Origin: Leptolinea sp964420995
GTDB lineage: Bacteria; Chloroflexota; Anaerolineae; Anaerolineales; Anaerolineaceae
Direction: 5' to 3'
NCBI GenBank assembly: GCA_964420995.1
Contig: CAYQUX010000011.1
Span: 77,841-141,840 of the forward strand
Length of the DNA: 64,000 nt
Shown piece after piece: positions 1 through 7,706 of this stretch; position 1 is the first letter of the stretch, and every line of letters starts with the position of its first letter. The translations under genes were made by a program, and so were the position numbers. The notes beneath the pieces were generated by a model that did not search any database, was not told the origin of the DNA, and saw only the letters and a list, made by a program, of their open reading frames with translations.

Positions 1-80
1 AACCTTGCCGCATTGCCTGGTGCCAGTATGTTTACAGGCTGGCCTGAAAAGAGCGGGTAACCCATAAATTAAACCCTAAC

Positions 81-115
81 GGAAACCAATCCAATCGGTA
101 TGTGGATTGGTTTCC
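81..115. repeat. 12-bp perfect inverted repeat
   Basis: The arm GGAAACCAATCC at 81-92 is mirrored exactly by GGATTGGTTTCC at 104-115 around an 11-nt loop. No T-run follows on either strand, so it does not look like an intrinsic terminator. It sits just before a copy of a hairpin repeat (125-181). I see no gene in positions 1-183. Confidence 0.6.
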
Positions 116-124
116 TGCCATGCC

Positions 125-181
125 GGGTTGGCAAGATAGTATCGCGACATATGGGTTGTCTCGTTACCGTCAACCCAACCT
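125..181. repeat. Hairpin repeat copy R0
   Basis: A 57-nt segment beginning GGGTTGGCAAG and ending GTCAACCCAACCT has complementary ends (GGGTTGG and CCAACC). It aligns without gaps to 5920-5976 and with one gap to 5630-5687. It lies directly upstream of the sortase remnant. The origin is unknown; a small non-coding palindromic element fits best. Confidence 0.5.
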
Positions 182-183
182 GC

Positions 184-509
184 GCCTGACTGGAAGGCGC
201 CACCTTCCCGCCCTGGGTGGACAATGCCGTGCTCACCGGACACGGTGAAATGCCGACAACACTCCGGGACCGTTCCATCAGTTAGACACGCTGCGATGGG
301 GAGACCGGGTCATCCTTCATTACGCGGGGCAGCAATACGCCTATGAGGTCCGCGGCTTCGAGAGAGTCAAACCGTCCAATGTGTGCGCCATGCAGCGCCA
401 CAAGGAGCAACCCTGGCTGACGCTGGTCACCTGCAAGGGCTTTAATGAAAGAATAGAGACATAATGTGAGCGCATCCTTGTGCGGACGGTGGTGATCGAC
501 GTGCAGTAG
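184..509 (+). pseudogene. Decayed class C/D-type sortase (C-terminal part)
   Basis: Read in two frames, this stretch encodes the C-terminal half of a sortase, the transpeptidase that anchors surface proteins. Frame one (184-245) gives LEGATFPPWVDNAVLTGH after an in-frame TGA at 187-189. The reading then shifts (between about 241 and 258) to a frame giving PFHQLDTLRWGDRVILHYAG and, further on, LTLVTCKGF, where the Cys of the TLVTC box is the catalytic residue family members share. A TAA at 462-464 interrupts the last strand, and the original stop is probably TAG at 507-509. The N-terminal half and membrane anchor are missing. No sorting-signal substrate is seen nearby. Frameshift plus two stops make a working product very unlikely. 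Confidence 0.75.
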
Positions 510-639
510 CCGGTAAGCACCACTCACTAACACCTGTTCTCATGGTGGATCAGGGATGAAATTCAGGTCCCATCTTTTTTCACGGGAATACGGGCAACCC
601 ATCCTCACTATTCCCCGCAGGGAAAGGGATTTTTGGAAG

Positions 640-670
640 AAAAAATGCCGGGCTTTCATAAACCCGGCAT
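640..670 (-). terminator. Intrinsic terminator of the ABC transporter operon
   Basis: On the minus strand ATGCCGGG, an 11-nt loop and CCCGGCAT are followed by a run of six T. It lies 34 nt past the stop of the binding-protein gene, where the leftward operon should end. Confidence 0.8.
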
Positions 671-703
671 GAATGTTTTATATGCGTTGGAAAACAAAAC
701 GCG

Positions 704-1819
704 CTATTTTTCCAGCTTGATTGGTCCAAATCCGCCAAATTTTTCTTTCATGACCGCGTACACCGGTTTTCCCAGCAATGCTTCATAAATCTCATCCGCT
801 TTTTGCACGGGGTCAACATCCTTGAAAGCGTCAGGGTAGATCGTCTTCCCCAGGAAATAGGCATCCGCTATGGCCGTGTCAATATTGGTGGAATAAAAAT
901 TATAGGGAAGTTGTGAATAGACCTGCCCCTGCTGTACGGCTTTTAATGCTTCATAAAACCCCGGATTTTTCTGGTAATCTTCCAGGATCGAAGCAAAGCC
1001 GCCCTGGTCCAGGAATAAGAAATCAGGGTTCCATTCCAGCAGTTTTTCCTTATCGATCATCACAGATCCGCTCTTGCCGGTCTCATCCACTACATTTTTG
1101 GCATGGATGACATCCAGCAGAGCATATTTACCCTGGGTGCTTTCAATCCCGTGCGTGCCACGTGCGCCCAGCCCGCCTACGTAAACTGATGGTTTTTTGC
1201 CATCGGCAAAATCCTTCGTCCGCTTGTCAAGGTCTTCATAAGCAGCCTGGATGAAGGTATTGGCTTTTTCAGCTTTCGCCGTATCTCCGGTAACCTCACC
1301 AATTAATAAAAGAGATTTCTGGATTTTTTCGCCAAATATAGATGTCACGCCTGCACTGCCATAGCTTATCGCCACCACCGGGATGCCGGTCTTGGCCTGC
1401 AATTCATCAGCCGCTGCGGCATCGGCGGTATAGGTGCTGAAGATCACATCCGGGTCTACGGTAAGTAATTTTTCAGGATCCGGGGCGTTATTCGGTCCGC
1501 CAAGCCCGATGATGGGCAGTTTGGCCAACTGTGGATTGACGTGCATATACGGCTTTCCGCTCACATCGCCGGTTTCCATTTCCTCCACGCCAACCACGTA
1601 TTCCAGATCACCGGCATACACATACAACCGTAGAGCGCCGGGCCCGATAGCCACAACCCTGGCAGCCGGAGCCGGAAGGGTAACAGACCGCCCCAGCATG
1701 TCAGTCACGGTAATTTCCGTTTTCACGGTCTGATCAATACCGGCTGAAACGGGTATGAACAGAAAGACAGAAAGCGCCATTGCCAGCAGCAATGGGACAA
1801 CCGGGAAAAGCTTTTTCAT
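704..1819 (-). CDS. FecB/BtuF-type ABC substrate-binding protein
   Basis: This is the extracytoplasmic receptor of a FecBCD/BtuCDF-type importer (iron chelate, haem or corrinoid). The 371-aa product starts with a signal peptide (Lys-Lys followed by a hydrophobic stretch), then the binding fold, with the typical opening 'VTDMLGRSVTLPAPAARVVAIG' region and 'LLTVDPDVIFST'. I chose ATG at 1819 because AAGGAG lies 7-8 nt upstream; an ATG at 1849 would overlap the ATPase gene but lacks such a site. It is the last gene of the operon, after the ATPase and permease, and a terminator follows. The ligand cannot be read from sequence. No cobalamin riboswitch is present upstream of the operon, and the Fur-type regulator next door favours a metal or metal chelate. 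Confidence 0.85.
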   Translation of the reverse strand: MKKLFPVVPLLLAMALSVFLFIPVSAGIDQTVKTEITVTDMLGRSVTLPAPAARVVAIGPGALRLYVYAGDLEYVVGVEEMETGDVSGKPYMHVNPQLAKLPIIGLGGPNNAPDPEKLLTVDPDVIFSTYTADAAAADELQAKTGIPVVAISYGSAGVTSIFGEKIQKSLLLIGEVTGDTAKAEKANTFIQAAYEDLDKRTKDFADGKKPSVYVGGLGARGTHGIESTQGKYALLDVIHAKNVVDETGKSGSVMIDKEKLLEWNPDFLFLDQGGFASILEDYQKNPGFYEALKAVQQGQVYSQLPYNFYSTNIDTAIADAYFLGKTIYPDAFKDVDPVQKADEIYEALLGKPVYAVMKEKFGGFGPIKLEK

Positions 1820-1845
1820 GATGATTCTCCTTGAAAGAGGATTGT

Positions 1846-2598
1846 TCACAACGGGATAACGACCTGATATCCGTTATGTTTTGCCAGGGTGACGGGAACA
1901 GCATAGACTGCCTCAATATTCGCCGGTGTGATCACCTCAATACCGCCGGCCGCGAAAACTTCCCGGTCTTTCAACAGAATAAATCGATCGGCAAACCGTA
2001 ACGCCAGATTGAGGTCATGTATGGCAACAACCGCCGCGATACCCCGCTCGCGGGTGATGCGGTGGATGAGGGTCAGTACATCCAACTGGTTCTTCAAATC
2101 CAGGCTGCTGGTGGGTTCGTCCATTAGCAGTACCTCTGGCTGCTGAGCCAGGGCTCGGGCGATCATCACCTTTTGTAGTTCTCCCCCACTTAGTTCGTCG
2201 AGAAATCGCAGGGAGTATTCAGACAGCCCCAGTGTTTCAATCGCGCGGGCTGTGATATCCATATCCTGCTGGCTGATATCCCATTGGATGTACGGTTTTC
2301 GTCCCAGCAAGACCGCGCTGAACACCGTCGTGCGCGTTCCGCTCCTCTCCTGCTCTACATACGCCATGCGCTGTGCCAGCACAGTCCGGTTGAGGGCGGA
2401 AACCGGTTCGCCATCCAGCAAGACCGATCCACCCTGGGGCTTGAGCAGCTGGTTGATCGATTTGAGCAGAGTTGTCTTGCCAGTCCCATTGGTGCCGAGA
2501 ATAGCCAGGATTTCGCCTTTGTTGACTTCGAGGCTGGCGCTGTCGAGAACCGGATGACCTGGATAATGAAATTTCAACTCTTTTACATCAAGCATCAT
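1846..2598 (-). CDS. FecE/BtuD-type ABC transporter ATPase
   Basis: Cytoplasmic ATPase of the importer, 250 aa, normal length for the family. Visible motifs are Walker A (GTNGTGKTT near residue 35), the signature LSGGELQKV, Walker B LLMDEPTSSLD and the switch His in VAIHDLNLA. The start overlaps the permease stop by 4 nt (ATGA), so the two are translationally coupled. It energises uptake of the ligand captured by the neighbouring binding protein. Confidence 0.92.
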   Translation of the reverse strand: MMLDVKELKFHYPGHPVLDSASLEVNKGEILAILGTNGTGKTTLLKSINQLLKPQGGSVLLDGEPVSALNRTVLAQRMAYVEQERSGTRTTVFSAVLLGRKPYIQWDISQQDMDITARAIETLGLSEYSLRFLDELSGGELQKVMIARALAQQPEVLLMDEPTSSLDLKNQLDVLTLIHRITRERGIAAVVAIHDLNLALRFADRFILLKDREVFAAGGIEVITPANIEAVYAVPVTLAKHNGYQVVIPL

Positions 2599-3680
2599 CT
2601 CCGTGTGTATCCTTTCGCCAGCAGGTACAGGAAGAGGGGTGCGCCAAAGAATGAAGTGATCGCTCCCACAGGCAGCACGACCGGTGAGATCATGGTCCGT
2701 GCCACCGTGTCTGAAAGCAGGAGCAGGGCCGAACCGGTAACGGCCGAAGCGGGTATGAGAAACCGGTGGTCAATTCCCAGAATACGGCGCATCATCTGAG
2801 GAGCGATGAGGCCGATGAAGCCGATGATTCCCATGAATGAGACGGCAACCGCTGTGACAAGCGAGGCGGCCAGCATGCTGCGAAATCTGATCTGGTCTAC
2901 AGAAACCCCAAGGCTTTTTGCAATATCTTCACTGCTGTCCAGGGCGTTATAATCCCAACTGTGGACGGAAAAGTATAAATACGTCCCCACAATGAGCACC
3001 CCCAGGATCATCACTTCCTGCCATGAAACCCGCCCCAGGTCACCAAAGGACCAGAAGACCATCGCGGCCACCTGCACATCTTCGGCGAAGTACTGGACCA
3101 ATGTTGAACCGGCAGAGAAAAGCGAGCCAAATGCCACCCCGGCCAGGACCACAGATTCAGGTGAAAAGCCCCGCATGCGGGCGAGCATCAGGATCATGAA
3201 CATGGCCAGCATGGAGAACAGGAACGCGCTCAGGGTTACTGAGTACGGGTTGGATATAAAGACCGCGTCGTGCGTGTTGCTGTGAATGGTGCCGGCCCCA
3301 AAGAACACAATGGCCAGGTTCGCGCCAAAGGCCGCCGCATTCGATATCCCCAGTGTGGATGGAGACGCCAGCGGATTCCGCAGGCAGGTCTGCATCACCG
3401 CCCCGGCCACGCCCAGCCCGGCACCGGCGATCAGCCCGGCCAGCACCCGTGGCAAACGGATATTCCAGATAACGATAGTGGCTGTACCGGTTTCCATACC
3501 GATAAGGGTGCGTAAAACCTGAACCGGCGATGTATTGGCCGCCCCTGCGTTTATGGCAATGATGATCAAGAACAGGGTCAATACCACAAGACTCAGGATG
3601 ATGAGCCGTTTTCGCGAGGTATGCCGGATAAAAGCCTGCGTGGCATTCCCTGTCATTTCAGTCATTGACCGGGCTTTCAT
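2595..3680 (-). CDS. FecCD-family ABC permease
   Basis: Membrane channel of the FecBCD/BtuCDF-type importer, 361 aa with about ten hydrophobic segments. Family landmarks include 'RLPRVLAGLIAGAGLGVAGAVMQ' near the N-terminus and 'GFIGLIAPQMMRR' in the C-terminal half, the region known to contact the ATPase. It overlaps the TrmO-like gene upstream by 23 nt and the ATPase downstream by 4 nt. Alternative Met starts exist at 3665 and 3656; none has a strong ribosome site. Confidence 0.92.
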   Translation of the reverse strand: MKARSMTEMTGNATQAFIRHTSRKRLIILSLVVLTLFLIIIAINAGAANTSPVQVLRTLIGMETGTATIVIWNIRLPRVLAGLIAGAGLGVAGAVMQTCLRNPLASPSTLGISNAAAFGANLAIVFFGAGTIHSNTHDAVFISNPYSVTLSAFLFSMLAMFMILMLARMRGFSPESVVLAGVAFGSLFSAGSTLVQYFAEDVQVAAMVFWSFGDLGRVSWQEVMILGVLIVGTYLYFSVHSWDYNALDSSEDIAKSLGVSVDQIRFRSMLAASLVTAVAVSFMGIIGFIGLIAPQMMRRILGIDHRFLIPASAVTGSALLLLSDTVARTMISPVVLPVGAITSFFGAPLFLYLLAKGYTRR

Positions 3681-4104
3681 CCAATTTCAGATCGGTGTGT
3701 GTCGCCGCTGGGAAGGAATCGATGTGTGGAGAATATATTTTTACATCCAACAGCGGACTTCCATCCAGCGCGTCAACACCCCGCACGGTAAGCGTATTCC
3801 CATTCCGTTCGAGCAGATCCGCCACGCACAAAGCGATGGGATTGGGGCGGTTGGGAGAACGGCTGGCAAACACGCCCACCGGTTCCCGGCTGAACGGAGT
3901 GGGTGATTGGAGAATCTCACGGTTTGACCGGTCTCCCCAGTACAGGACATAGACATGCGAAGCCTTTTCGATTTCTTTCAGACCTGCTGAGAATTCCGGA
4001 AAAAATTCCAATGTGACCCGATTTTCCGATAACCTGCCCTGACGGGGCGCATCTTTGCGCTCCAAATACGGGCTGTGAATGATACCGATCTGTTTAAGCT
4101 GCAT
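3658..4104 (-). CDS. TrmO-like (YaeB/TsaA family) methyltransferase
   Basis: 148-aa member of the YaeB/TsaA family. The characterised member TrmO uses SAM to methylate N6-threonylcarbamoyladenosine at tRNA position 37. Family signatures are the opening IGIIHSPY, the DAPRQGR loop, SHVYVLYW, VGVFASRSPNRPNPIAL and the DGSPLLDVKIYSP strand. It is shorter than E. coli TrmO and lacks its extra C-terminal domain, as many archaeal and anaerobe homologues do. It lies between an FmdE-like gene (14 nt) and a metal-type permease (overlap), so in this operon its substrate may not be tRNA; that is inference. Confidence 0.82.
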   Translation of the reverse strand: MQLKQIGIIHSPYLERKDAPRQGRLSENRVTLEFFPEFSAGLKEIEKASHVYVLYWGDRSNREILQSPTPFSREPVGVFASRSPNRPNPIALCVADLLERNGNTLTVRGVDALDGSPLLDVKIYSPHIDSFPAATHTDLKLDESPVND

Positions 4105-4117
4105 GGATCTTCCCCGC

Positions 4118-4711
4118 CTACGCCATCAAACGATCGAAACATTCCGGACAATAAACCTTGCCATCCAGAAGGCGTAAACGGGTTTCCATTGTTTTTTCAC
4201 CGCAGAGGTCACAGGGAACGGAATTAAATATGCGGGCACGATGCGGAATTTCTGGTTGTATCTTCTGTACCTCTACCAGATCGGCTAATGGCATGTTCAA
4301 AATATGCTCGATTCGTTGATAGCGCAACTCGTCAAGTTTCTTCTTTTCTTCTTCATTGGCCAAACCGTCGCGCACACGCTGATTTAACGCAGCTTCATTT
4401 TGGTCAGAACGGGCCAGTCCGCCCGGTTTGACAACGATCCGAACCGCCTTTCCGTCGCTGCGGCGGATGAACCGGAATGCGTTCTTGCCGTAATCCAGAT
4501 AGATCAGGTTCCCTTTCCCGAATGTGCAGCCGGTGATGAATTGAATTGCATCAACCGCGCAATTGTCAGTCTCGATCACCGCGACCACTTCCTCATCGCC
4601 GGGACGTTCCCCCATCTCCACCAGCGCCTGCTCAGCGACCCGGATGCCAATGGCCAACCCCGGGCACATATGGCCATGAAATGCCTGCACCTCTGCAATA
4701 TTGATATTCAT
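4118..4711 (-). CDS. FmdE-like protein with C-terminal zinc finger
   Basis: 197-aa protein of the FmdE family, named after a protein co-encoded with molybdenum formylmethanofuran dehydrogenase. The N-terminal domain has the hallmark HGHMCPGLAIG (His and Cys likely bind metal) and a second Cys region ETDNCAVDAIQFITGCTFGKGN. The C-terminus holds a four-Cys ribbon, CDLCGEKTM...YCPECFDRL, of the TraR/DksA-like type. It is the promoter-proximal gene of the metal-type ABC operon. Its molecular role in bacteria is not established; metal handling fits both the residues and the neighbours. Confidence 0.82.
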   Translation of the reverse strand: MNINIAEVQAFHGHMCPGLAIGIRVAEQALVEMGERPGDEEVVAVIETDNCAVDAIQFITGCTFGKGNLIYLDYGKNAFRFIRRSDGKAVRIVVKPGGLARSDQNEAALNQRVRDGLANEEEKKKLDELRYQRIEHILNMPLADLVEVQKIQPEIPHRARIFNSVPCDLCGEKTMETRLRLLDGKVYCPECFDRLMA

Positions 4712-4770
4712 TTTTTCACCTCGATAGTCTTGAAACAGGTAAAATACTACTGGAATTTTTTCTAACGGGG

Positions 4771-4816
4771 ATTATAACGCAAATATTTGCATATGCAATA
4801 ATTATTTATGTATCAT
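4771..4816. promoter_or_regulatory. Divergent promoters sharing a palindromic operator
   Basis: The perfect palindrome TTGCATATGCAA (4787-4798) supplies the -35 element in both directions. Leftward: TTGCAT (4798-4793), 16 nt, TATAAT (4776-4771). Rightward: TTGCAT (4787-4792), 18 nt, TATCAT (4811-4816). A second perfect palindrome, GCAAATATTTGC (4779-4790), fills the leftward spacer. A dimeric Fur-family repressor bound here would block both the transporter operon and its own gene. Confidence 0.6.
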
Positions 4817-4841
4817 TTCCCCAACCATTACGGAGGCTGGT

Positions 4842-5288
4842 TTGTCTGCAAGTTCTGTCGAAAAATTAATCATCGAGTTATTTAACGACCATCCCTCGCA
4901 GGATGCCCATTTCACTGCGGCTGAGGTGTTCAATCACCTGAAACCGCAATTGCCGGCTGTCAATCCGTCAACGATATACCGCGCCCTGGAGCGGATGGCC
5001 CACGCCGGAAAGATCTCGGTTTCTGATATGGGAACCGGCTCAGCGGTCTATGAGATGGTTGGACGAGAACGCCATCATCATCTGGTTTGCCAGGAATGCG
5101 GAAAAATCCTTACCATCGGTGATAAGGCGGTTGCCTGCCTGTTCGAAAAATTGCATAATGAAAACAACTTTGAGATCCTGACCAATCACCTGATCCTTTT
5201 CGGAACCTGTCAAGAATGTAGGCAAAAAAAGAATCGCACAAATGAAATAAATGGAAGGAAGGCTTTCAAGGAAAAATGGAACGGATAG
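4842..5288 (+). CDS. Fur-family metal-responsive repressor
   Basis: 148-aa regulator of the Fur/Zur/PerR/Nur family. The N-terminal winged helix (about 1-80) contains the typical AVNPSTIYRALERMAHAGKI helix pair. The dimerisation half carries the HHHLVCQECGKI metal motif and a second Cys pair, GTCQECRQKK, both forming the structural zinc site in relatives. TTG at 4842 is the start, with GGAGG five nt upstream. It is divergent from the FmdE/TrmO/ABC operon and probably controls it and itself through the palindromes at 4771-4816. The sensed metal is not readable; the TTGC..GCAA half sites recall nickel-responsive Nur boxes more than iron boxes, a weak argument. Confidence 0.85.
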   Translation: MSASSVEKLIIELFNDHPSQDAHFTAAEVFNHLKPQLPAVNPSTIYRALERMAHAGKISVSDMGTGSAVYEMVGRERHHHLVCQECGKILTIGDKAVACLFEKLHNENNFEILTNHLILFGTCQECRQKKNRTNEINGRKAFKEKWNG

Positions 5289-5560
5289 CAGATATATCCA
5301 CTCATTCCTGAATCGGGTGGATCATCGCTAAATGTCCTTTAAACCAACCTGATCCGTTTCCCGCAGTGGTTTCCCGAAGCCTTCCACAACATCGATCTTT
5401 GCCTCGTGTTTGGTCAATACGGCCAATTCCGTGCATTGCTGGTGGGTCGTTGGGGAAGCCGGCCAGCGCGGGCGCTAGTTCATCCGGGGTGGTCTCGTGT
5501 GCTTGCTCCAGGGTTTTGATGCAGGCCATCTTGATAAACATACTACCGCAAGCCAGATGT

Positions 5561-5976
5561 GCCAGAATAGAATCCTTTCCAATGGACGGGTGGGATGAAT
5601 ACCACCCTTGTCGGGCTGACGGCGCTGCTGGTTTGGCAGATTATGCTCGCTATACGTGAGGCGTGTGGTTGCCCGTCAACCCAACCCACTTTTGGAAAAA
5701 ATCATTCAAGTTACCCCGTTGACGCGTTCAACCGATCACGGTGAGCCGGAACAGAATCCATTCCAATGAACGGGTGGGATGTTTGTCTTACTCCTCCGTG
5801 TAAAAATCATCCCAAATGACCTTTCAGAACGTTCAACCCATTAAAATGCGCCGGAACAGAATCCAGTCCAATAGTCAGTTGTGATGTCTGCCAGCCCCTG
5901 TTGGGTTGACGGCGCTTTTGGGTTGGCAAAATTCGCTCGCTACACGAGAGGGTTGCGGTAGCCATCAAACCAACCT
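5561..5976. repeat. Gene-free stretch with three degenerate repeat copies
   Basis: The 950 bases between the Fur gene and 6243 hold no convincing gene. A 5' module (GCCGGAACAGAATCC, then TCCAAT) recurs at 5561, 5745 and 5850. A 57-58-nt hairpin module with GGGTTGG/CCAACC ends follows at 5630-5687 and 5920-5976 and is also present at 125-181. Before the second hairpin lies GTTGGGTTGACGG, complementary to the CCGTCAACCCAAC end of other copies, so a longer hairpin once existed. Copies are 60-80% alike by eye. This looks like a decayed, non-coding mobile or REP-like family. Confidence 0.55.
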
Positions 5977-6070
5977 GCATTTCTGCCGGCGGTTCGTTTC
6001 CTGATATTAAGAAAAACATCACCTTTTTTCGATGACCCCGTTGTAATTCCATTGTGAATGTTATACAATA

Positions 6071-6098
6071 CCGGTAACATTACCGGTAATGTTACCGG
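6071..6098. promoter_or_regulatory. 28-bp perfect palindrome, probable LacI-type operator
   Basis: Two 16-nt sites, CCGGTAACATTACCGG (6071-6086) and CCGGTAATGTTACCGG (6083-6098), overlap by CCGG and together form one perfect 28-bp palindrome. It lies 145 nt before the start of the cluster A binding-protein gene. The GGTAA half sites resemble those of the cluster B operators. The LacI protein encoded at 15257 is the most likely ligand, since it ends this gene cluster. Confidence 0.65.
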
Positions 6099-6242
6099 AA
6101 AGTTTAAAAACCCCGTTTTCATTTCATCAATAAAAAAATAATCCTGGGAGGTGAAAAAAGTCAGATAATATTGTGCAAGTCCAGAAATACCGATCGTGCC
6201 ATTCCCACTCACCAACCACAAGTTCATAGAAGGAAGAAGATC

Positions 6243-7562
6243 ATGTCAATAAAAAAATTGGTTTCAAGCTTTTTCCTGGTCACTATCATCGCCAGTATGT
6301 TGATGGCCTTCAGCGCGCCAACATCATTCTCCGCTGCTCCCGCAAAAGCGAATGATGACAACGCCCCCATCACAATCTGGATCGATGCCGACCGCCAGCC
6401 GGCTTTTGACGCGTACGTCAAAGCCCATCCCGATAAGGCCAAGCTTTTAAAAGCCGTCACCGTGGACCGTGAACAATTCCCGGCGAAGGTGCTGCTGTTC
6501 AACAACACCAATCAGGGCTGGCCGGATGTCGTATTTGCCGAACCCCGCCTTGTTGGCCGCGTGGCTGACGACGCGCATCATTTCCCGCTTGATCTCAAAG
6601 AGTATGTGCCCGCCGATGTCCTTGCCAACTTCACCGGCATGGATGGTTGTACTTTCGGCGACAAGATTTACTGCCTGCGCTATGACCTGGCCATGTTCGT
6701 TACATACTACAACAAACCCCTCATGGACAAATTCGGCTATGCCGTTCCCACCACCTGGGAAGAATACCAGGACCTGAGCGACAAGGTCGCCAAAGAACAT
6801 CCCGGTTACTACCTGGGAACCTGGGGAGATGGCTGGACATTCATCAGCTATTTCGACGCCAGCGGATGCCCCTCCCATGAGCTGGTCAACGATGCCGAAC
6901 TCAAGATTGACATGAAAGATCCCCGCTGCGTTCGCGCCGCGAAACTGGTCGATCACATGATGGGCAATGGCACGTTGTTCAACACGGATTACTTCGCCGC
7001 CGAATTTGCCAAGGTCGTTTCCGACAACAAACTGCTTGCCATGCCCGGCCCGGCCTGGATGTTCGGTGTCTTCGGCGGAAATGACAAGAGCTCCTGGTAC
7101 AAAACCTCTGAGCAGCAGCTCGGTGTTGCCAACCCGTTGAAATGGAAAGACGATGCCAAAGCGATGACCCCTGCCATGGGCGGCGCCGCCTGGACAGTCT
7201 CCAACCACACCAAGAACCCCAAACTGGCTGTTGACTTCATCCAGTGGGTTACAACCTCTCCGGATTTCTGGAAAGGCACAACCAACTTCCCGGCCTACAA
7301 ACCCATCCAGAATTTGTTCCAGGAAGGCATGAAAGACAACAAACTCTTCGCCAACGATCCCTTCCCGGTATATCAGGCTGCCGCCACAATGATCACTCCG
7401 CTCGACAAATGGCCGCGCTTCGACCTGATCGCCCCCATGAGCGAAGCAGTCAAGACTGGTTTGAAAGACAAGAAATCCATCGAATCCATTCTGCCGGATG
7501 TAGCGGGCAAGATCGCCCCGCTCGCAGAAGCACAGGGTTACAAGGTTACCGTAAACAAATAA
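6243..7562 (+). CDS. MalE-type sugar ABC substrate-binding protein
   Basis: 439-aa extracellular solute-binding protein (family 1, MalE-like). A signal peptide (MSIKKLVSSFFLVTIIASM onward, Ala-rich end near residue 33) precedes the mature protein, which opens with ITIWIDADRQPAF. ATG at 6243 has GAAGGAAG about 8 nt upstream. It captures the substrate for the two permeases downstream; no ATPase gene is in the cluster, so a shared MsiK-type ATPase encoded elsewhere is likely. Neighbouring GH65 and GH57 genes suggest an alpha-glucoside ligand. Expression is probably controlled through the palindrome at 6071-6098. Confidence 0.88.
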   Translation: MSIKKLVSSFFLVTIIASMLMAFSAPTSFSAAPAKANDDNAPITIWIDADRQPAFDAYVKAHPDKAKLLKAVTVDREQFPAKVLLFNNTNQGWPDVVFAEPRLVGRVADDAHHFPLDLKEYVPADVLANFTGMDGCTFGDKIYCLRYDLAMFVTYYNKPLMDKFGYAVPTTWEEYQDLSDKVAKEHPGYYLGTWGDGWTFISYFDASGCPSHELVNDAELKIDMKDPRCVRAAKLVDHMMGNGTLFNTDYFAAEFAKVVSDNKLLAMPGPAWMFGVFGGNDKSSWYKTSEQQLGVANPLKWKDDAKAMTPAMGGAAWTVSNHTKNPKLAVDFIQWVTTSPDFWKGTTNFPAYKPIQNLFQEGMKDNKLFANDPFPVYQAAATMITPLDKWPRFDLIAPMSEAVKTGLKDKKSIESILPDVAGKIAPLAEAQGYKVTVNK

Positions 7563-7615
7563 GCGTTCGTTACCAAAAGTGAGTTAGCCTTCAGACTCTC
7601 ACAATCTCGGGGGAA

Positions 7616-7663
7616 GGCGGGGCGCGTTTCAACAATGAATAATCCATTGAATCGCGCCCTGCC
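7616..7663 (+). terminator. Long hairpin after the binding-protein gene
   Basis: GGGGCGCGTTTCAA (7619-7632) pairs, with one mismatch, with TTGAATCGCGCCCT (7647-7660). A short T-run follows at 7668. Between a binding-protein gene and its permeases such a hairpin usually acts as a partial terminator or mRNA stabiliser that raises binding-protein yield. Confidence 0.6.
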
Positions 7664-7706
7664 CACAATTTTCCTTTAAGTAAGATGTGGTCTACGGGAG
7701 TTTTCC

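Noticed and set aside
3658..3680. Possible frameshift between the TrmO-like and permease genes
   Set aside because: Both products are full length; the overlap is ordinary for co-translated genes.
4712..4841. Possible cobalamin or molybdenum-cofactor riboswitch before the transporter operon
   Set aside because: The spacer is only 130 nt and holds divergent promoters; no B12-box or conserved junction is visible.
5302..5541. 79-codon minus-strand frame after the Fur gene
   Set aside because: No recognisable domain, no ribosome site, and it lies in a decayed repeat region; it could be a gene relic but I cannot name a parent.
6447..7208. Long open frame on the minus strand inside the cluster A binding-protein gene
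   Set aside because: It is the shadow of a well-supported gene; its Gly/His-rich product has no domain pattern.
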